From: Trichoderma breve
Lineage: Eukaryota; Ascomycota; Sordariomycetes; Hypocreales; Hypocreaceae
Reading direction: 5' to 3'
Length of the DNA: 64,000 nucleotides
Assembly (NCBI RefSeq): GCF_028502605.1
Contig: NW_026611593.1
Location: 496,001 to 560,000, forward strand
In this document: positions 23,067-34,983 of the stretch, piece after piece
Position numbering within the stretch: the first letter of the stretch is position 1
How the letters are laid out: the number at the start of each line of letters is the position of its first letter
Made by a program: the position numbers and the translations under genes
The notes under the pieces: model-generated
Seen by the model: the letters and a program-made list of their open reading frames with translations, nothing else
What the model was told of the DNA's origin: nothing
The model's database searches: none

Positions 23067-26000
23067 GTGGTGCTGATGCTGTCCCCAATCGCCCTCCTCG
23101 GCGATGGCAGGCGGCATACCGAGTCCATACTCAGCCGGCACCTGCTGCTGTGCTTGCAAGTTTGGGAAATGCCCCTGCTCTTGATGCTGTGGGAGCGCGT
23201 GTTGCTGTGTTCCCAGTCGGTCGAGTGACTGATACTCTCCAAGTCCCAGCTGCTGTACATCCAGTTGTGACAGCTGCCTAAGCGTTTCGTGGTGTGAAGC
23301 AAATAGCGCTTGCTCCAGTGCTTCCCATGGCGAGGGTTGCTGTACCTGTCGGAGTGTTTGCCGGAGTGCTTGCATCTGTATCTCCCCCAGTGTCTGCTGC
23401 GGTGCCTGCTCTTGTGGTGCCTGCTCTTGCGCTTGCCGTTGTTGCTGCCGCTGCTGTGCCTCTTGCTGTGCCTCTTGCTGTGCCTCTTGCTGTGCCATTA
23501 GCTGTGCCGTTTGCAGTGCCCTCTGTTGTTCTTGTTGATGAAACTGAGCCTGAGCCCTAACCAGCAGCTGCAGTTGTTCCTGTCGCCGTGCTTGCATCAA
23601 GGCATGCTGCTGTCGTTGCGCTGCTCCCGCGTGCCTCTGCTGTGCTTGCTCTTGTGCCTGCATCTGCTGGAGTTGTTGTGCCTGCAGCTGTGCATGATGA
23701 TGCGCGCGCATCCGCTGGAAATTTGCCTGTTCTCTCTGCTCTAGCCACTGCGGCGGCATGGTCTGCTCTTGCTGCAGGGCCAGCAATTGCTGAGCAGTGG
23801 CTTGTTGTTGACTCTGTTGTTGTTGCTGCTGTTGAATATTGGCCTGTTGAATATTAGCGTGCTGAATATTGGCCTGTCGAACATCGGCCTGCTGCTGTCG
23901 AATATGCTGTTGAACTTGCTGTTGCTGCTGTTGCTGCCGTTGCTGGTGTTGAACGTTGACTTGCCGTTGCTGAGCAATAAACTGCTGCTGTTGCCCCCGG
24001 AGCCACGGCGGAATTACAGTCTGATTGATTGCACTATGGGGAAAGACGAATCGGGCTTGTTGTTGTGTCAAATCGTTGGTGGGTTGAGCTGGAATCGGGT
24101 TCGGCACCGGGTTTGGAACCGGGTTCGGAACGGCGAGGTGCGGTCGAGGTGCTCGGGGTATCTCAAGGTTCCTGGCAGCCACTTCTTCATCTGGTTCTCT
24201 TTTTTGACGCTTTTTAGGATTTTCATCCTCATCTGACGATTCATCCTCTGAGTCGTCTTGCTCTGCGTCTAGTGAATCTACCTCCGATTCATCGTCGTCG
24301 CCGTCTTGAGAGGCATCTTCTTCTTGAGAGTCGTCTCCCCAGTCGTCTTCAGAGCCATCTTGAGAGCCATCTTGAGAACCCTCATGACCATTCTGGGCAT
24401 CGTTCTGGGCATCAACTGGCGGTGCGTCCTCTTGTATGTTCTGTAGCCCGTTCGGTGGCAACTGGCGTGGTCCAACTCGCACCAAGTTTTGTTCAAACAT
24501 CCTGACTATCGGCGCACGATGCCTCTTGTTCGAAGCCGGAGGCGTAGGCGGTGCCGGTGCTCTCGGTATCTCCAGATACTGAGCGTCAATCTGTGGATGT
24601 TCGTTTACTAATCGTTCGCGCGTTTCTTTCGCGGCAGTATCAACTTCTTGAGCGTAACGATGCTCAGCATTATCATATAGAGGGCATCCCGTCGCTTCCG
24701 CTTGTGGTTTTGGTTGATTTTCCTTGAAATGGTTATAATCGCAATTTTTAGAGCATACGTCGCATTGAACATTGCCGCAGCGCGTGCAAGACACCTTGTT
24801 GCACCCCAGAGTCTTGATAAACGGCGTGCTGCCTAAATAAACAAAAGGTTAGCTAGCTATCCAGGGCGGAAAGACCTATCCAGGCAGAAAGACGAGCAGG
24901 TGCCTTACACTTGTTGCACTTTCGAATCAAGGCGGAAGACATGGCCTCTTCTATCTCGTGTCGCGCTGAGAAGCCAGCCTTCTGGGTAGCTTCCTCGCAC
25001 GACAGCGGCACATGTGATTCGGCCCTGCATAATCTACAGCTCACGACCAGGCAGTCTGGATTCTGACAAGGGAACTCTCTATTCTCCTTCTCAGGGACAC
25101 ATATTGCCGCGAATGAGCAAAATGGACACTGAACAAGTCCTTCGATGTTTGCGGCTCGTAGCACGGCATCCTGTTCAATACGTTCGAGGGCAGTGACCAG
25201 GCCTTTGTCTAGGAATTTCGCACGCTCTGTGAGTGAAAACGGCGCCGAGCATCCTCCCCCCAAAGACAAACACGTTATCTGGTATCGGGATTGTCCAATC
25301 GTTTCCTCCGCCTGTTTGCGAGGACATTGTTTACAGAAGAGCTGAAGATGTTAGTTTATTGCGACTCGACACTCTTTTTCGGCACTTACATGACGGGGCT
25401 CGCCACTGCAGCTAACCATTCTATTCAATGGGAAGTTTGCAAAGCAACATTCGCATTCGCGCAAAAGCCCATGCTCCTTCGCATGCTCAAAATTCTTTTT
25501 CTCAGCTTCTTTACATCTTTGGCCGTACTTCAGATATTCCTGATGAACATAATAGAGTCGAGACTCGTATAATTCTTGCCGTATCGAATCATCTGGATCG
25601 CCGGGTACGTTTTTGTATGGGACGTACGACTTTAAGTCGAATATCTCTCGCATACGCTCAAAGGACGCCTTTTCTCCGGGTGCTGCCATGCCCTGGAGGG
25701 CTAGATAGGCCAAGAACAAATTCTGTCTGTTCTGTATCATGGTCCTAGAAATGACGACAGGCGAATGCTGGGGAAATTCTTCTCGTAGCAATTGGTACCT
25801 AAGGGGCCAGTTAGAAGTTTGCTCAGCAATGTTGACAGCTTGTCGAGTCTGGCTCACATTCTGCGTATCTTATGTTCTGTTGCTGCCTCTCTCGTGTCGT
25901 CATCATATTTGCTCCTGATGTCCCTCATATCTTGCATCACGTCCCTCGGTTCGCGGCGATTCCGCTCAGCATCTTTCTTTTTCTTTCGTCTTGGGTATTT

Positions 26001-26192
26001 AGATCCCGAGTGCTCTTGCTCAACAATGTCCCCAGCTATGTCATTAGCACAATAATACCATTTTTCTGCCACCGTTTTCAAGTACTCGGGGCAAATGTCT
26101 TGGAAAATCGTCATGAGCTTCTGCAGGCAGGCATTCTTGGCTTCCTGATCAGGGGGCTTGGAATCCATGCTGCCAAACGGAAACTGATCCAT
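23058..26192 (-). CDS. RBR (RING-IBR-RING) E3 ubiquitin ligase with Q-rich tail
   Basis: Four exons: 26192-25858, 25798-25390, 25341-24909 and 24832-23058, giving 983 residues to the first stop. Residues 1-60 form a small helical region. RING1 begins at ECECCFANFPLNRMVSCSGE and continues across the exon 2/3 junction as LFCKQCPRKQ. An IBR follows (VQCPFCSFAAICV, then CQNPDCLVVSCRLC). RING2 crosses the exon 3/4 junction as RKCNKCSTPFIKTLGCNKVS, followed by CTRCG. The Cys after KVS matches the RBR catalytic cysteine that forms the ubiquitin thioester. Organisation resembles RNF216/TRIAD3. After an acidic linker, about 370 residues are dominated by Gln, with ANIQQ and QQEA repeats, a prion-like composition. 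The stop at 23060-23058 lies in the first unit of the 48-bp array; without it the frame would run 111 more codons. A second in-frame Met at 26168 is an alternative start. Confidence 0.85.
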
Positions 26193-28247
26193 TGAACTCT
26201 GGGAAGCAGCTTGGATACTGTTGTGCTGGAAAGTAAAAGTAGTTTTCGTCTATAAAGGCTGTTTGTTAGACACTTTTGCCCACTTTCACAGGCCAGTTGT
26301 AGTTAGAGGGCAATGGCAATGTGGCCAGTGGACACGACTTGTTTACTTGATATCTCAAAGTAGGGAGAGCACCACACTGTAGTTCCCCATCAGCTATTCG
26401 CTAGAGCGTAGGGAGCTGAATGGTCGTAGATGACGGGTTTATTGATGGTTATCAATTCATATAGCCATGTCTCAGCGGCCAAGGTGTAGTATCAAGGAAA
26501 TGGCTTTGAGTTGAAAGGCCAGGCACATCTCGGAAAGATTCGGTACAGTGTACACATTTCCTCGGAAGCACCAGTCACCAGGGGAGAGAAGAAATAGTAA
26601 ATAGAATAATAAAAAGTAGGAGAATAAGAAGAAGATGATGATGATTAATTCCCCCCGGGGCCCAGCAGTGAAGCACGATGAACAAAGGCAACAACTCACC
26701 AAAGATTAGAAAGATGTCATTAGAAGCACAAGGTGAAATATGCCAACCGGTAGGGAGAAGGTTTTCGACGAGGAACGATAGCCAATTGCGATGCCCAGAG
26801 GGTTTGTAGATTATAGAAATTAATCAAATGTGAAAGAGCGCCGTGAGGGCACTAAGCGAGATGTGTGTGCTGGATATGTTTGTACTGGAGATGAATATGT
26901 TGGCTGGCAGCGCTGGTTAAATAAGAAGTCCTTCCTCGTCAGATGTACGAGAGATGGCTGCCCAACGACAAACGCATCGCCGTACAATTGTATCAGAGGC
27001 ACCCGCGAGACCAACGCTCAAGGTACCAAATGTGAAGATCAATGCTGGAACCGGAGCTCCCGACGATCATCCACAGAATAAGAAGCACAGCGTTGGTTGC
27101 TATTCCGACTGCTCTTATCGCACCTAGTCAAGTACAGTAGTGCCGGCAGTTGGAGTCGCTCCACTCCAATCCTAGCTGGGGGAGTTCCACCTGTATCGTA
27201 TCTTGGGCACGAACGTACAGTAGAAAACAAGATAAATAAAAATATCCAGGCCGTAACGATAGTGATGGTCGCTGCCGAGTGTCGATACGGAAAGAAAGGT
27301 GAAGTAAAGCGATCCCGCAGTGACGGCCCAGTGGAAAAGAAGAGTAAAAGAGTGCCAGAGTTTAAGAGTCGAGGTTGGGAGCGAGGCACCTGATTCAATT
27401 TATGTGTCGGGAGATTGTTCCCTTGATAGCCCGACGTTAAAGTCCAAGTGTAACAAATACTGCGAGACGGTGGCGTGTTGTAGCTGCGGCTGCGGTAACG
27501 AGTACCTGGGCATGCGGCTGTTGGCTACTGCCATCTTATGTTCAGCTCAGGTTGCACCACATTGGAGAGCAATCTGGATGACGTCCAGGGATGTACTCGC
27601 ACAGGTACCGATGCTGCAGCACTCCCTGTCTTGGATCATTTTCAGCTGGCAGGCTCCCCTTGTCAGTTCAGTTCAAATCAGTTCAGTGTATGTTTGTACT
27701 CCGTGTTAGCTGCTGATCGACCGGCACAAGGCAATCGGCAAAATTGCCAGAATCGGGATTTGATTCATCGCTGCCGTCAGACTCTCAATAAACCGACTCG
27801 GCTTTCTATGTACTTGGTAAGCATCAGTAACCTGCTATACTGAGTACAGGTAAGTAAACATTGGTAAGGTTAGTTGGTACCTGGCGCCATGCAGTAGCCT
27901 TGTATGGACTGATTTCATACAGCGTGGACAGCATTCGCCCTACCTGTGCCCGATGAAAAAAAGCCCCAAACTTCTCATATAACCTCAACCAGGTATCCAT
28001 GTACAATAACAAGCTCCGATATGTCTTTTCCAGGCAGAAATAGCCTTCTTCCTATTCAGGTAATCTAAGTTTGTTCATTCAAGATGTGCCACGCCACCAA
28101 TTAACTGTCCGATATAAGCGGAGGATTGTCTCCGGCAAGACACCGCCATGTTTCCAATTGTCCAAGTAAATAGCCAGACAAAGACTCATTCATCATTCAT
28201 CTCATGCAGAATATCCATCCCATGTATCATTACACCTTCCCATCCTC
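26193..28247. other. Intergenic region
   Basis: Two kilobases between the RBR ligase start and the Rad4 3' end. Short open frames exist on both strands, but none has recognisable domains, coding-like composition or a plausible exon chain. It includes the RBR promoter and GTACC-rich segments near 27600-27900. I see no gene. Confidence 0.55.
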
Positions 28248-31225
28248 CTAGTCGCCATCTTCATCTTCCTCGTCGTCCTCGCTATCAATGGCTTGCTGCC
28301 TTCGCCGTGTTGCTCGTGGCTTACGAGCTCTTGGTGCCGCAGTCTCTGATTGAGTTTCCGCGTCTGGAGCATTCGCTTCCGCCTCACTCTCATCGCGTCC
28401 ATCTTCCATGATAAGGTCTCCATCACCGCCCTGGTCGTCTTCCTCGAGAGCGGGGAAAAAGCTCGATGTCTCATGCGCCCGGTGGTCTTCACCGTCTTCT
28501 TCGTAACCTTCAGGCAGAAATCCTCCAGCCATTTCTTCGTCATGAACCTTGGCCGCCTCGCTGGCCTGGACCCCCCCACGGGAGTGACTAAAGACTGAAA
28601 CACTCTCGTCGATCTCGCCATATTCTTGCCGAATCCTCTCCACGATGCGCATGCCCATAAGAAACTTGCGCCACTTACCCAGTGCTGCCTTGCGCCGCTT
28701 CTCATCTTCTTTTCTCACACGCTCCGCTTCGTCTTTCTCTAGCTCTACCATCACTCTATCGTGATGCTCTTTCGCGATAACGACTCCCTGGATGACGGGG
28801 ACAGCCATCCGGTGGCCAAACTCAAAGTCCACCACGGCCTCTGCGTAGTCGATTCCGAGTCTCTTGCAGACTTTGACTACACCTCTAAAGGGTACGTGTA
28901 CTGCGCCTTTTGGGCACATGTGTTCCGCAAATAGATCGATATTCCTATACCAATGTGTCAGTCCTCAATATGTGATTCTATACATGACATGACGTACCCG
29001 TATTCGTTTTTGGGAATGATGCCGTCCTTGATGGGCGGCGGTATAATCCAATCAGTCTGGTCAAAGCTGTATAATCCTTGGAGTACCTTTTGCCCGGTCA
29101 TGGCCTCTGTTTCCAAAATCTCCCTCTTCCGATTGAGAGTGGCAGCCCGGTATGGAACTCTCTTCAGGGGCTCTTCGCCAGCAATTGGAGCTCGGCCTTG
29201 CTTGTGCCAGGTTTCTGCGCTTTTGACAAGGACGACATCGGATCGGAGGTATACGTCTTCTTCGTCCACTTTGCCACCCTTTCCTTTGTTCTTGAAAACC
29301 TTGACTGGTTCGGCGCCAGGTCTCAGCGCTTCCTCGCGTTTCAGGTGCCTCTCCAAAGCAAATTCCTTGGATTGCTTGTAGTACTGTAGCGTCTCTTCGC
29401 CTTCCTTGACTTCTTTCTTCTCAGCCTTTGCTGGCTTGAGGTCCGTAACGTCTTCTTGTTGGTCAACTTCTGTCAAAGGATGGTTCTTGCCTCCTCGCCT
29501 GTACCCAGACATGGCGGACTTGAACCAATCAAGCATTTCGTAGCGCTTAACCTTGCCATGGCGGTCATAGACCGGGATCTTCACAAGCGGCATTCTCGAG
29601 CCCTTGCTTCGCCCTGGAAGAACTTGTCGCTTCAGGTATCTCACCGTGACATCTTTGGCGGTTCCGTCTCGTGAATAGCCTACGACATAGGCTATGACTT
29701 GTCTAGCTCTGTCAGCTTTGGCACCGCGAGGCTCAAATGTTTCAACGAGATCCCGGTTGACAGCGATTGTCCCCTTCACAATGGGGTCGACTGAAAGATA
29801 TTTTTTAGTGGCTGGTGATAGAATCTCGGTCCAATAATGTGGGAACTCCAAGTCCTTGTCGAATTTTTTATCCAATGGCTTGACTGCGGTGGCAAGATTC
29901 ATGTCGATGGATTCGTCATCTGTATCCTTAAATTCGAGTTCCAAATCGTCTTCAGAATCTTCAGTGGTGGGAGCGGCCGATTGTGTAATAGAACGAGCAG
30001 AACGTGACCGAGCAAGAGTCTTGTTGACTCTTGCCTTCTCCTTCCCTTTTTTTTTAGCTGTGTCTCTCTCTGCCTTCTTTCCCGTAGTCTTCTTCTTATT
30101 AGTGGTCTTCATTGGAGTGCCTTGTTCATTTTCTTCATCTTCTGCATCTGCGTCCTCCAGTTTGTTCCATCCAAATCCTAGTGGTTGCAAGCTAGCAACC
30201 ATCCGAGCATCGATACCCAAGCCTCGAAGTAGTGCAGTAAACAGTTGAGCTCCAACATCTCTGCTCCCTCTGCAGTCGGTGGCGCACTGCCGGAAATCCT
30301 CTATGCCCTCTAATCGCTCGCCAAATGCTTCGTAATCTGATTCGTTGCCCTTGTATGCTTTTGTGAGTCTATCGAGGCGCTCCAACGACATGTAGCCCCA
30401 TTTCCGGAGACCAGGAGCCGAGACCCGAAATCGTTGTTTCCACCAGGCGACCAGCGATTTCATAAATCGAAACAAAGGATCGCCGTGGCTCATATCAATA
30501 GCTCCCTCTTCCAGCCGCTTGGCCGATCCACCCCAATCCCGAGACTCTTGCTTCGCGCCTCTCTTCTTTGTTGCAGTCGTCTTCTTGGGTGGCGGCTGAG
30601 GATCTAGGCCACTGTTTCGTCTCCAGCGATCTACCTCATCCCAGAGCCTGGGAGGGATATGAGAAACCATGATTGCCTGAACTTCAGCATCACATATCCA
30701 CGAATTCCGAACGGCATTGTGCCACAGAAGACACATTATGTGAACGCAGTGCGTCGCATTCCGGACTATCCGCTCTCGCTTTGAGGGACCCTTTTTGTCG
30801 CCGAATTGATTCGTCAGAGATATTCGAGTGTCCCGATTCAGCGTCAACTCCAGATCGCCGGACGGTACTGGAGCATCTGGCTCAAATGTGAACTGGGGAG
30901 GGGCTTCCACATCCTCAAACTCAATGTCGTCATCGTCTTCGTCATCCTCACCGACATCCTCTGTTTTCTGCCGCTTGGCAAGAGGAACATCTTCAAAATC
31001 GCTGTCGGACAACGAAGAGAGTGGGCTGTCGCTATCACTGGCTCCGTCAAGGCCTTGCAGGAGTGAATCTGAGCCTCCGGGCGTGTGTGAAGAGTCGAGA
31101 TCGTCGTACAGCGTCCTCTTTCGCGCACCGGCTCTGGGACTTGCCTCACTAGAGCCTTTATCAGCTGTGACCGTATCTTCAGGCCCAGAGGCTCTCAATC
31201 TTTTGCGTGGCACATATGGAGGCAT
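28248..31225 (-). CDS. rad4: DNA repair protein Rad4/XPC
   Basis: Two exons: 31225-28998 and 28944-28248, giving 974 residues (intron GTACGT...TATAG, phase 2). The N-terminal ~120 residues are disordered and acidic. The transglutaminase-like domain has helices around HCVHIMCLLWHNAVRNSWIC, the RLEGIEDFRQCATDCRGSRD segment and HYWTEILSPATKKYLSVDP. It is interrupted by a Lys-rich linker (KKKTTGKKAERDTAKKKGKE). Three beta-hairpin domains follow: BHD1 from ALERHLKREEALRPG, BHD2 with DVYLRSDVVLVKSAETWHKQ, and BHD3 with NIDLFAEHMCPKGAVHVPFR near residues 743-762. A charged tail follows. Rad4 with Rad23 recognises helix-distorting lesions and starts nucleotide excision repair in the nucleus. Confidence 0.93.
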
Positions 31226-31672
31226 GTCTTCCCATACGCGAATCGGTGATGCGAAGTCGAGTTTTGGTCAGAAGTCACATGTCGTCATTGACGCGAAAGT
31301 GTACGCGGGATCACGTGCACTGTTTAAGCTATTGCCATGAGCGTTTGCCGCCACCCTAGAGCTTAATATTGATTTGTAACGGCAGCTGTTCGTCAAAGAA
31401 ACAGGTGCCTCTGATAGTAATTCACGATGAGATGATGTGTCGAAATAATTGACTTTGATGAAATTGTCTTGAGTAAATTCTGTGATTGCTTAGAAATGAT
31501 ATTAATGTATAATGTAATATGATGCCAAAGTCAACAATGCAAGTACTCTATGATATGCCGCTAAGCTCGCCGACTTCTTTTGTCCCCAATGCCTCAACCT
31601 GCTAGAAGCAAGAACCTATTCAAAACGCCCATATTACCTCTTGTGTATGTCTTCTCAATCCAATGTCTTTCG
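31226..31672. other. Intergenic region Rad4 / AN1 protein
   Basis: A 447-bp AT-rich spacer between genes on the same strand, holding the Rad4 promoter and the 3' end of the AN1 gene. No gene is visible. Confidence 0.55.
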
Positions 31673-32599
31673 TTAAACCTCAATCAAGTCCGCAGGCGCA
31701 CCAACGCCCCTCAGCAACACCAAGGTATTCCCGCTCTGTATCGACGCCCCAACCTTCTCGCTGTAATCAAGGACCCTTCCTCCTTCGACATGGAACACCC
31801 GTAGCTTGTCTCTCTCATCCGAGCTCTGGTTGTTGACGTTTTGCACCTGTAGGCTCTTTGCTGCCGCGTCCAGTACACGGCCGACTACCCAATCCTTGGA
31901 ATAGTAGAACTCTCCCTTAGGAAACTTGGCCTTTGCCGTCTCGGCCTCGGCCTCAACGTAGACGTAGATGCGCTTCTCCGGAGCCAACTTGTCGTCTCCC
32001 TTTGCGGTTTTCTTCAGGCTGTTGACGGCGACCATTCGCGCTGCAGCTGAGCTGGGCTTAGGCTTTGGCAGCGCTCTGCCAGCCTGCTCCTTCTTGGCCG
32101 TTCCCCATGCTCGAAGCCTGTCCAACGCGGATTTCGTCCTCTGGGCAACGTCGATCTGGATAGGCCGCGCCCCGATTGGTGTCAAGTTCTTGCAGTTGTG
32201 GTCATCCTTGAAGCGGTGCTTTAGACAGTAATCCCGATTACATGTTTCGCAGTGAACGCCTGGCACTAGCGAAGTGCCGATGGTTGTCTCGCAAGTTGGC
32301 GACGCGCAAGGCTTCTCTGAGATCTTATCCCGCAGCGTCCTCCCTTGGCCGATGGAGGGCTTTGCCAGCTGTGCCTGTCGTTTACGTTCCGCCCATGCTC
32401 CCGGGTTTGTGCACTTGTGAGCGGACTCTGAGCGGTGATCCAGGCAGAAAGTCTTGGTGCAGGACTGGCAGAAAAAGGGGAGGAAATCAAGCTGATTGCA
32501 GTATTCGTACTGGCAGTGTTTGCCGACCAGGCTGGCGTCTTCCTTGTCCTTCATGATGTAGCTCGTTTCTGGAGCGTCGGAATCCGAACCTGACGCCAT
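31673..32599 (-). CDS. cuz1: AN1 zinc-finger / ubiquitin-like protein (Cuz1/ZFAND1 type)
   Basis: One exon, 308 residues from the Met at 32599. An in-frame Met at 32626 would add nine hydrophobic residues, but the MASGSDSD start resembles homologues. Two AN1 zinc fingers lie near residues 30-65 (CQYEYC, then FFCQSCTKTFCLDHR) and 98-138 (CASPTC, then VHCETCNRDYCLKHR). Each has the C-x4-C, C-x2-C, C-x2-H pattern. The last ~100 residues (RIYVYVEAEAETAKAKFPKG to the C-terminus) form a ubiquitin-like domain. Cuz1 and human ZFAND1 link the proteasome and Cdc48/p97 during arsenite stress and help clear defective proteins from stress granules. The gene lies between Rad4 and MTP18 on the same strand, with separate promoters. 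Confidence 0.8.
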   Translation of the reverse strand: MASGSDSDAPETSYIMKDKEDASLVGKHCQYEYCNQLDFLPFFCQSCTKTFCLDHRSESAHKCTNPGAWAERKRQAQLAKPSIGQGRTLRDKISEKPCASPTCETTIGTSLVPGVHCETCNRDYCLKHRFKDDHNCKNLTPIGARPIQIDVAQRTKSALDRLRAWGTAKKEQAGRALPKPKPSSAAARMVAVNSLKKTAKGDDKLAPEKRIYVYVEAEAETAKAKFPKGEFYYSKDWVVGRVLDAAAKSLQVQNVNNQSSDERDKLRVFHVEGGRVLDYSEKVGASIQSGNTLVLLRGVGAPADLIEV

Positions 32600-33295
32600 C
32601 TTGGGCAACGTGAATGATATAAACAAAATAAATATGTCGCTGCAGTCTTGCTAATCCAACTTATGTGCTGTTCAGGCAGAGCAAATGTCGTCACCTTGCG
32701 AACAAAGGCAAGCAATCCGGCGCGGCTGACGGCGTCTCCAGTCGGCTGACCAAACGTGGCAAGGAAGCGTCTGGAAACCCCTATAACCGTCTGCTAAATT
32801 AGCGACCACGCACTGAAGCCCGTGCGCTGTGCTCGCTGTGCTCCGGGACACTAGCGACGACGCTGTTTGTAAGTCTGATGATGAGCCCGGATATGCAATA
32901 CGGAAGGGAATTTGACAAATGATTCGCCAAGCGACAGGGGACAAGATGAGATGAGCACGAGATGAGATGAGGCGCAAATAAGGCTGCTGCAGGGTCGAGT
33001 TCGCATCGCGGGGTCATCCGGAAGCCCCACCGATTTGTGCCGTGATTTGAGCTTACATGTGTAAGATGGTCACTGAAATAAGTCAACGAGGAGATGGAGC
33101 ATTGTACTAACAAGAATATTAATCAGTAAATATATGAGAGAGATTAAAAAAAGTAATGGTGTATTGAATTGTATTGTACTGTATTGTGGTTTTACAAAAA
33201 ATCATCTAATGTGCTCCAAAGGTCCAAGAGTGGAGAGCACCTTGATACGCCGCAAACGCCCTATCCCATCCATATTCACAACCAGCACATCCCAG
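32600..33295. other. Intergenic region AN1 protein / MTP18
   Basis: A spacer of about 700 bp with GAGATGA-type repeats near 32946-32975 and TGTATTG repeats near 33160-33187. No gene is visible. Confidence 0.55.
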
Positions 33296-34201
33296 CTATT
33301 CCTCCTTAATCTTGGGGTCCTTGTTGATGAGCTTCTCTCGGCCGGTAGCCGGTAAATCCCCAACATACGCCTTGCCTCCAAACTGTTCAAAGCCCTTGTG
33401 GAATGCCCACTCCACGGCGTCCTCGACCGGCTTGTCAAAGAGGCTGGGCAGGAATGGAACCACAGACAGGCCCAGTCCAATGGGGCCCCATGTTCTGAGG
33501 GTGGCATTTTTGACATTCTTCATTGCCTTTCCCGAGTACTTGACCATGCTGTGGATGGTGAATGCGGGCAATCCCATACTGGCGACGCTCTGGAAGATGG
33601 CTCGCTGCACCATGACGGTTCGATAGTCCTCCAATGGAGGGACCACACCTGGGGCAATGTTGCGCGTCTCCTTCTCAGGGAGGCCGGAAAGTCTTTGCTG
33701 GTGAGAGTTGAGCAGGACCTGGGGGTTCAGGATCCGCTGGTTCTGCCAGTAGGCGCGGTAACCCTCATGAGAGACATCGCCAAGAATGTAGAGCCATGAG
33801 ATTCCGTAGGCAGTGCGAACGAGGTTTGGATGCGCAACGGGCCGGAAAGATTCGCCAATATCTGAAGTATAGGCGACATATCGATGGGCGGACAGGAGAA
33901 TGGTTCGAAGTCGAGTCGCATACGCGGCATATCGCAAGTTGCTCTCTGTAGTGTCGGGAGCCCTGCGATGATTGATCTTAGCATCTCCATGCCTGTAAAT
34001 GGGCACAGGTAGCAATTACCGTCCCTCCTTTATGCTGTCAAAGAAACTCTCATCCTTGTCGGCCTTGTCTACAATCTTCTGCAGTCCCCTGGGCAACTTC
34101 TCAGCCTTGGGAAGCTGGGGATCGAAGACATGTTCCTTCGGCGCCTCTTGCTGCTGCTGCTGCTCAGGCTTTGAATCATTTGATTTCCCCCACCAACCCA
34201 T
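33296..34201 (-). CDS. mtp18: Mitochondrial fission process protein MTP18/MTFP1
   Basis: Two exons: 34201-34020 and 33962-33296, giving 282 residues. A first-choice intron of only 27 nt looked possible, but an in-frame acceptor 30 nt further (CGCAG) gives a normal 57-nt intron and the family-like junction EGRAPDTTESNLRYAAYA. The N-terminus is basic with a Q-run. The MTP18 domain follows, with TILLSAHRYVAYTSDIGESF and PNLVRTAYGISWLYILGDV. Hydrophobic spans near VQRAIFQSVASMGLPAFTIH and RTWGPIGLGLSVVPFLPSLF fit a multi-span inner-membrane protein. In animals the family promotes mitochondrial division; a fungal role is inferred. The gene diverges from ATP synthase subunit k over 425 bp, so two mitochondrial genes share a promoter region. 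Confidence 0.85.
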
Positions 34202-34626
34202 GATGGCGCTCTAGTGAATGAAGAGATGCAAGAATGAGAAAGGCGAAAGAATGTCGAGGGAAACCAAATGCCCGCGTTGGTTGATACCTTATGAATTGAA
34301 TGAAGGATGGAGAATGCCAACGTCAGTACCAATTCCGGCAGCAGTAAGATCCGTAGCTCACGGCTACCAGGAACTCCCGCAAAGCTAACATGGCTAAGCC
34401 GGTACAGTGACGTCGACTAGCGAAGCGGTACCTCTGGGTTGGGCATCCACTGCGCAACAAGCTCGGCCGGGGAATAGCCGGATTGCCGGGGCCTGCAATT
34501 CCAGGCACAATTGCAAGTCTCCGTTTTTGCGGCAAAGTCGTTTCAACGATCCTCAACTCTCCAGCAATCCATTGATTCCCGCCCGTTCCTCCCGTCCACC
34601 CTTTCGACGCATATCCCGAGGTCAAA
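34202..34626. promoter_or_regulatory. Divergent promoter MTP18 / Atp19
   Basis: This 425-bp region separates divergent starts of two mitochondrial-protein genes. It ends in a pyrimidine-rich leader (near 34580-34620) before the Atp19 start. No individual factor site can be assigned with confidence. Confidence 0.45.
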
Positions 34627-34983
34627 ATGGCTGGTGTCGCTACCTACACTATTGCTGGTCGACAGATCGGCGGCCACTACGTATGTCTTGCCGGCGAAAG
34701 AAAAAGTCGCACTCTCTAGCTCTCTGGTTCCAGCTCTCTGACTTGAAAATCAACTTCACAGCTTGCCATGGGCTGGTTGGCTACCCTCTTCGGCGGTGCC
34801 TACTATGCTGCTTCCGGCCCCAAGAAGCCTGCGAATGCTGTTGCCACTCCCCCGATCAACGCCTCCAGCTCTGACGAGGCCGACTTCATCAAGTGCGTTA
34901 TATACTATCAGCTGCGACTTGGAGGCGCAATCGGCTAACGGAATAACAGGAAATTCCTTGAGGAGCAGGACAAGAAGCACTAA
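34627..34983 (+). CDS. atp19: F1Fo ATP synthase subunit k
   Basis: Three exons: 34627-34680, 34762-34892 and 34950-34983, giving 72 residues (yeast Atp19 has 68). The protein reads MAGVATYTIAGRQIGGHY, then LAMGWLATLFGGAYYAASGP and a short hydrophilic tail ending FLEEQDKKH. IAGRQIGGHYLAMG is the family hallmark, and the single hydrophobic span GWLATLFGGAYYAA anchors it in the mitochondrial inner membrane. Subunit k sits at the dimer interface of the Fo sector and supports ATP synthase dimerisation. All splice sites are GT-AG; the second donor is GTGCGT. The gene is too short and too split to show as one open frame. Confidence 0.93.

Noticed and set aside
22655..23302. Minus-strand frames encoding DNRILGKAMGEVINAR-type repeats
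   Set aside because: These are another frame of the 48-bp array. The frame matching the RBR gene is compositionally continuous with its Q-rich tail, so this one is a shadow.
26830..27400. Candidate small genes in the RBR/Rad4 spacer
   Set aside because: Frames of under 120 codons on both strands overlap each other and show no domain or conserved splice structure.
33989..34019. 27-nt intron in MTP18
   Set aside because: Too short for spliceosomal removal; an in-frame acceptor 30 nt further gives a 57-nt intron and a better family match.
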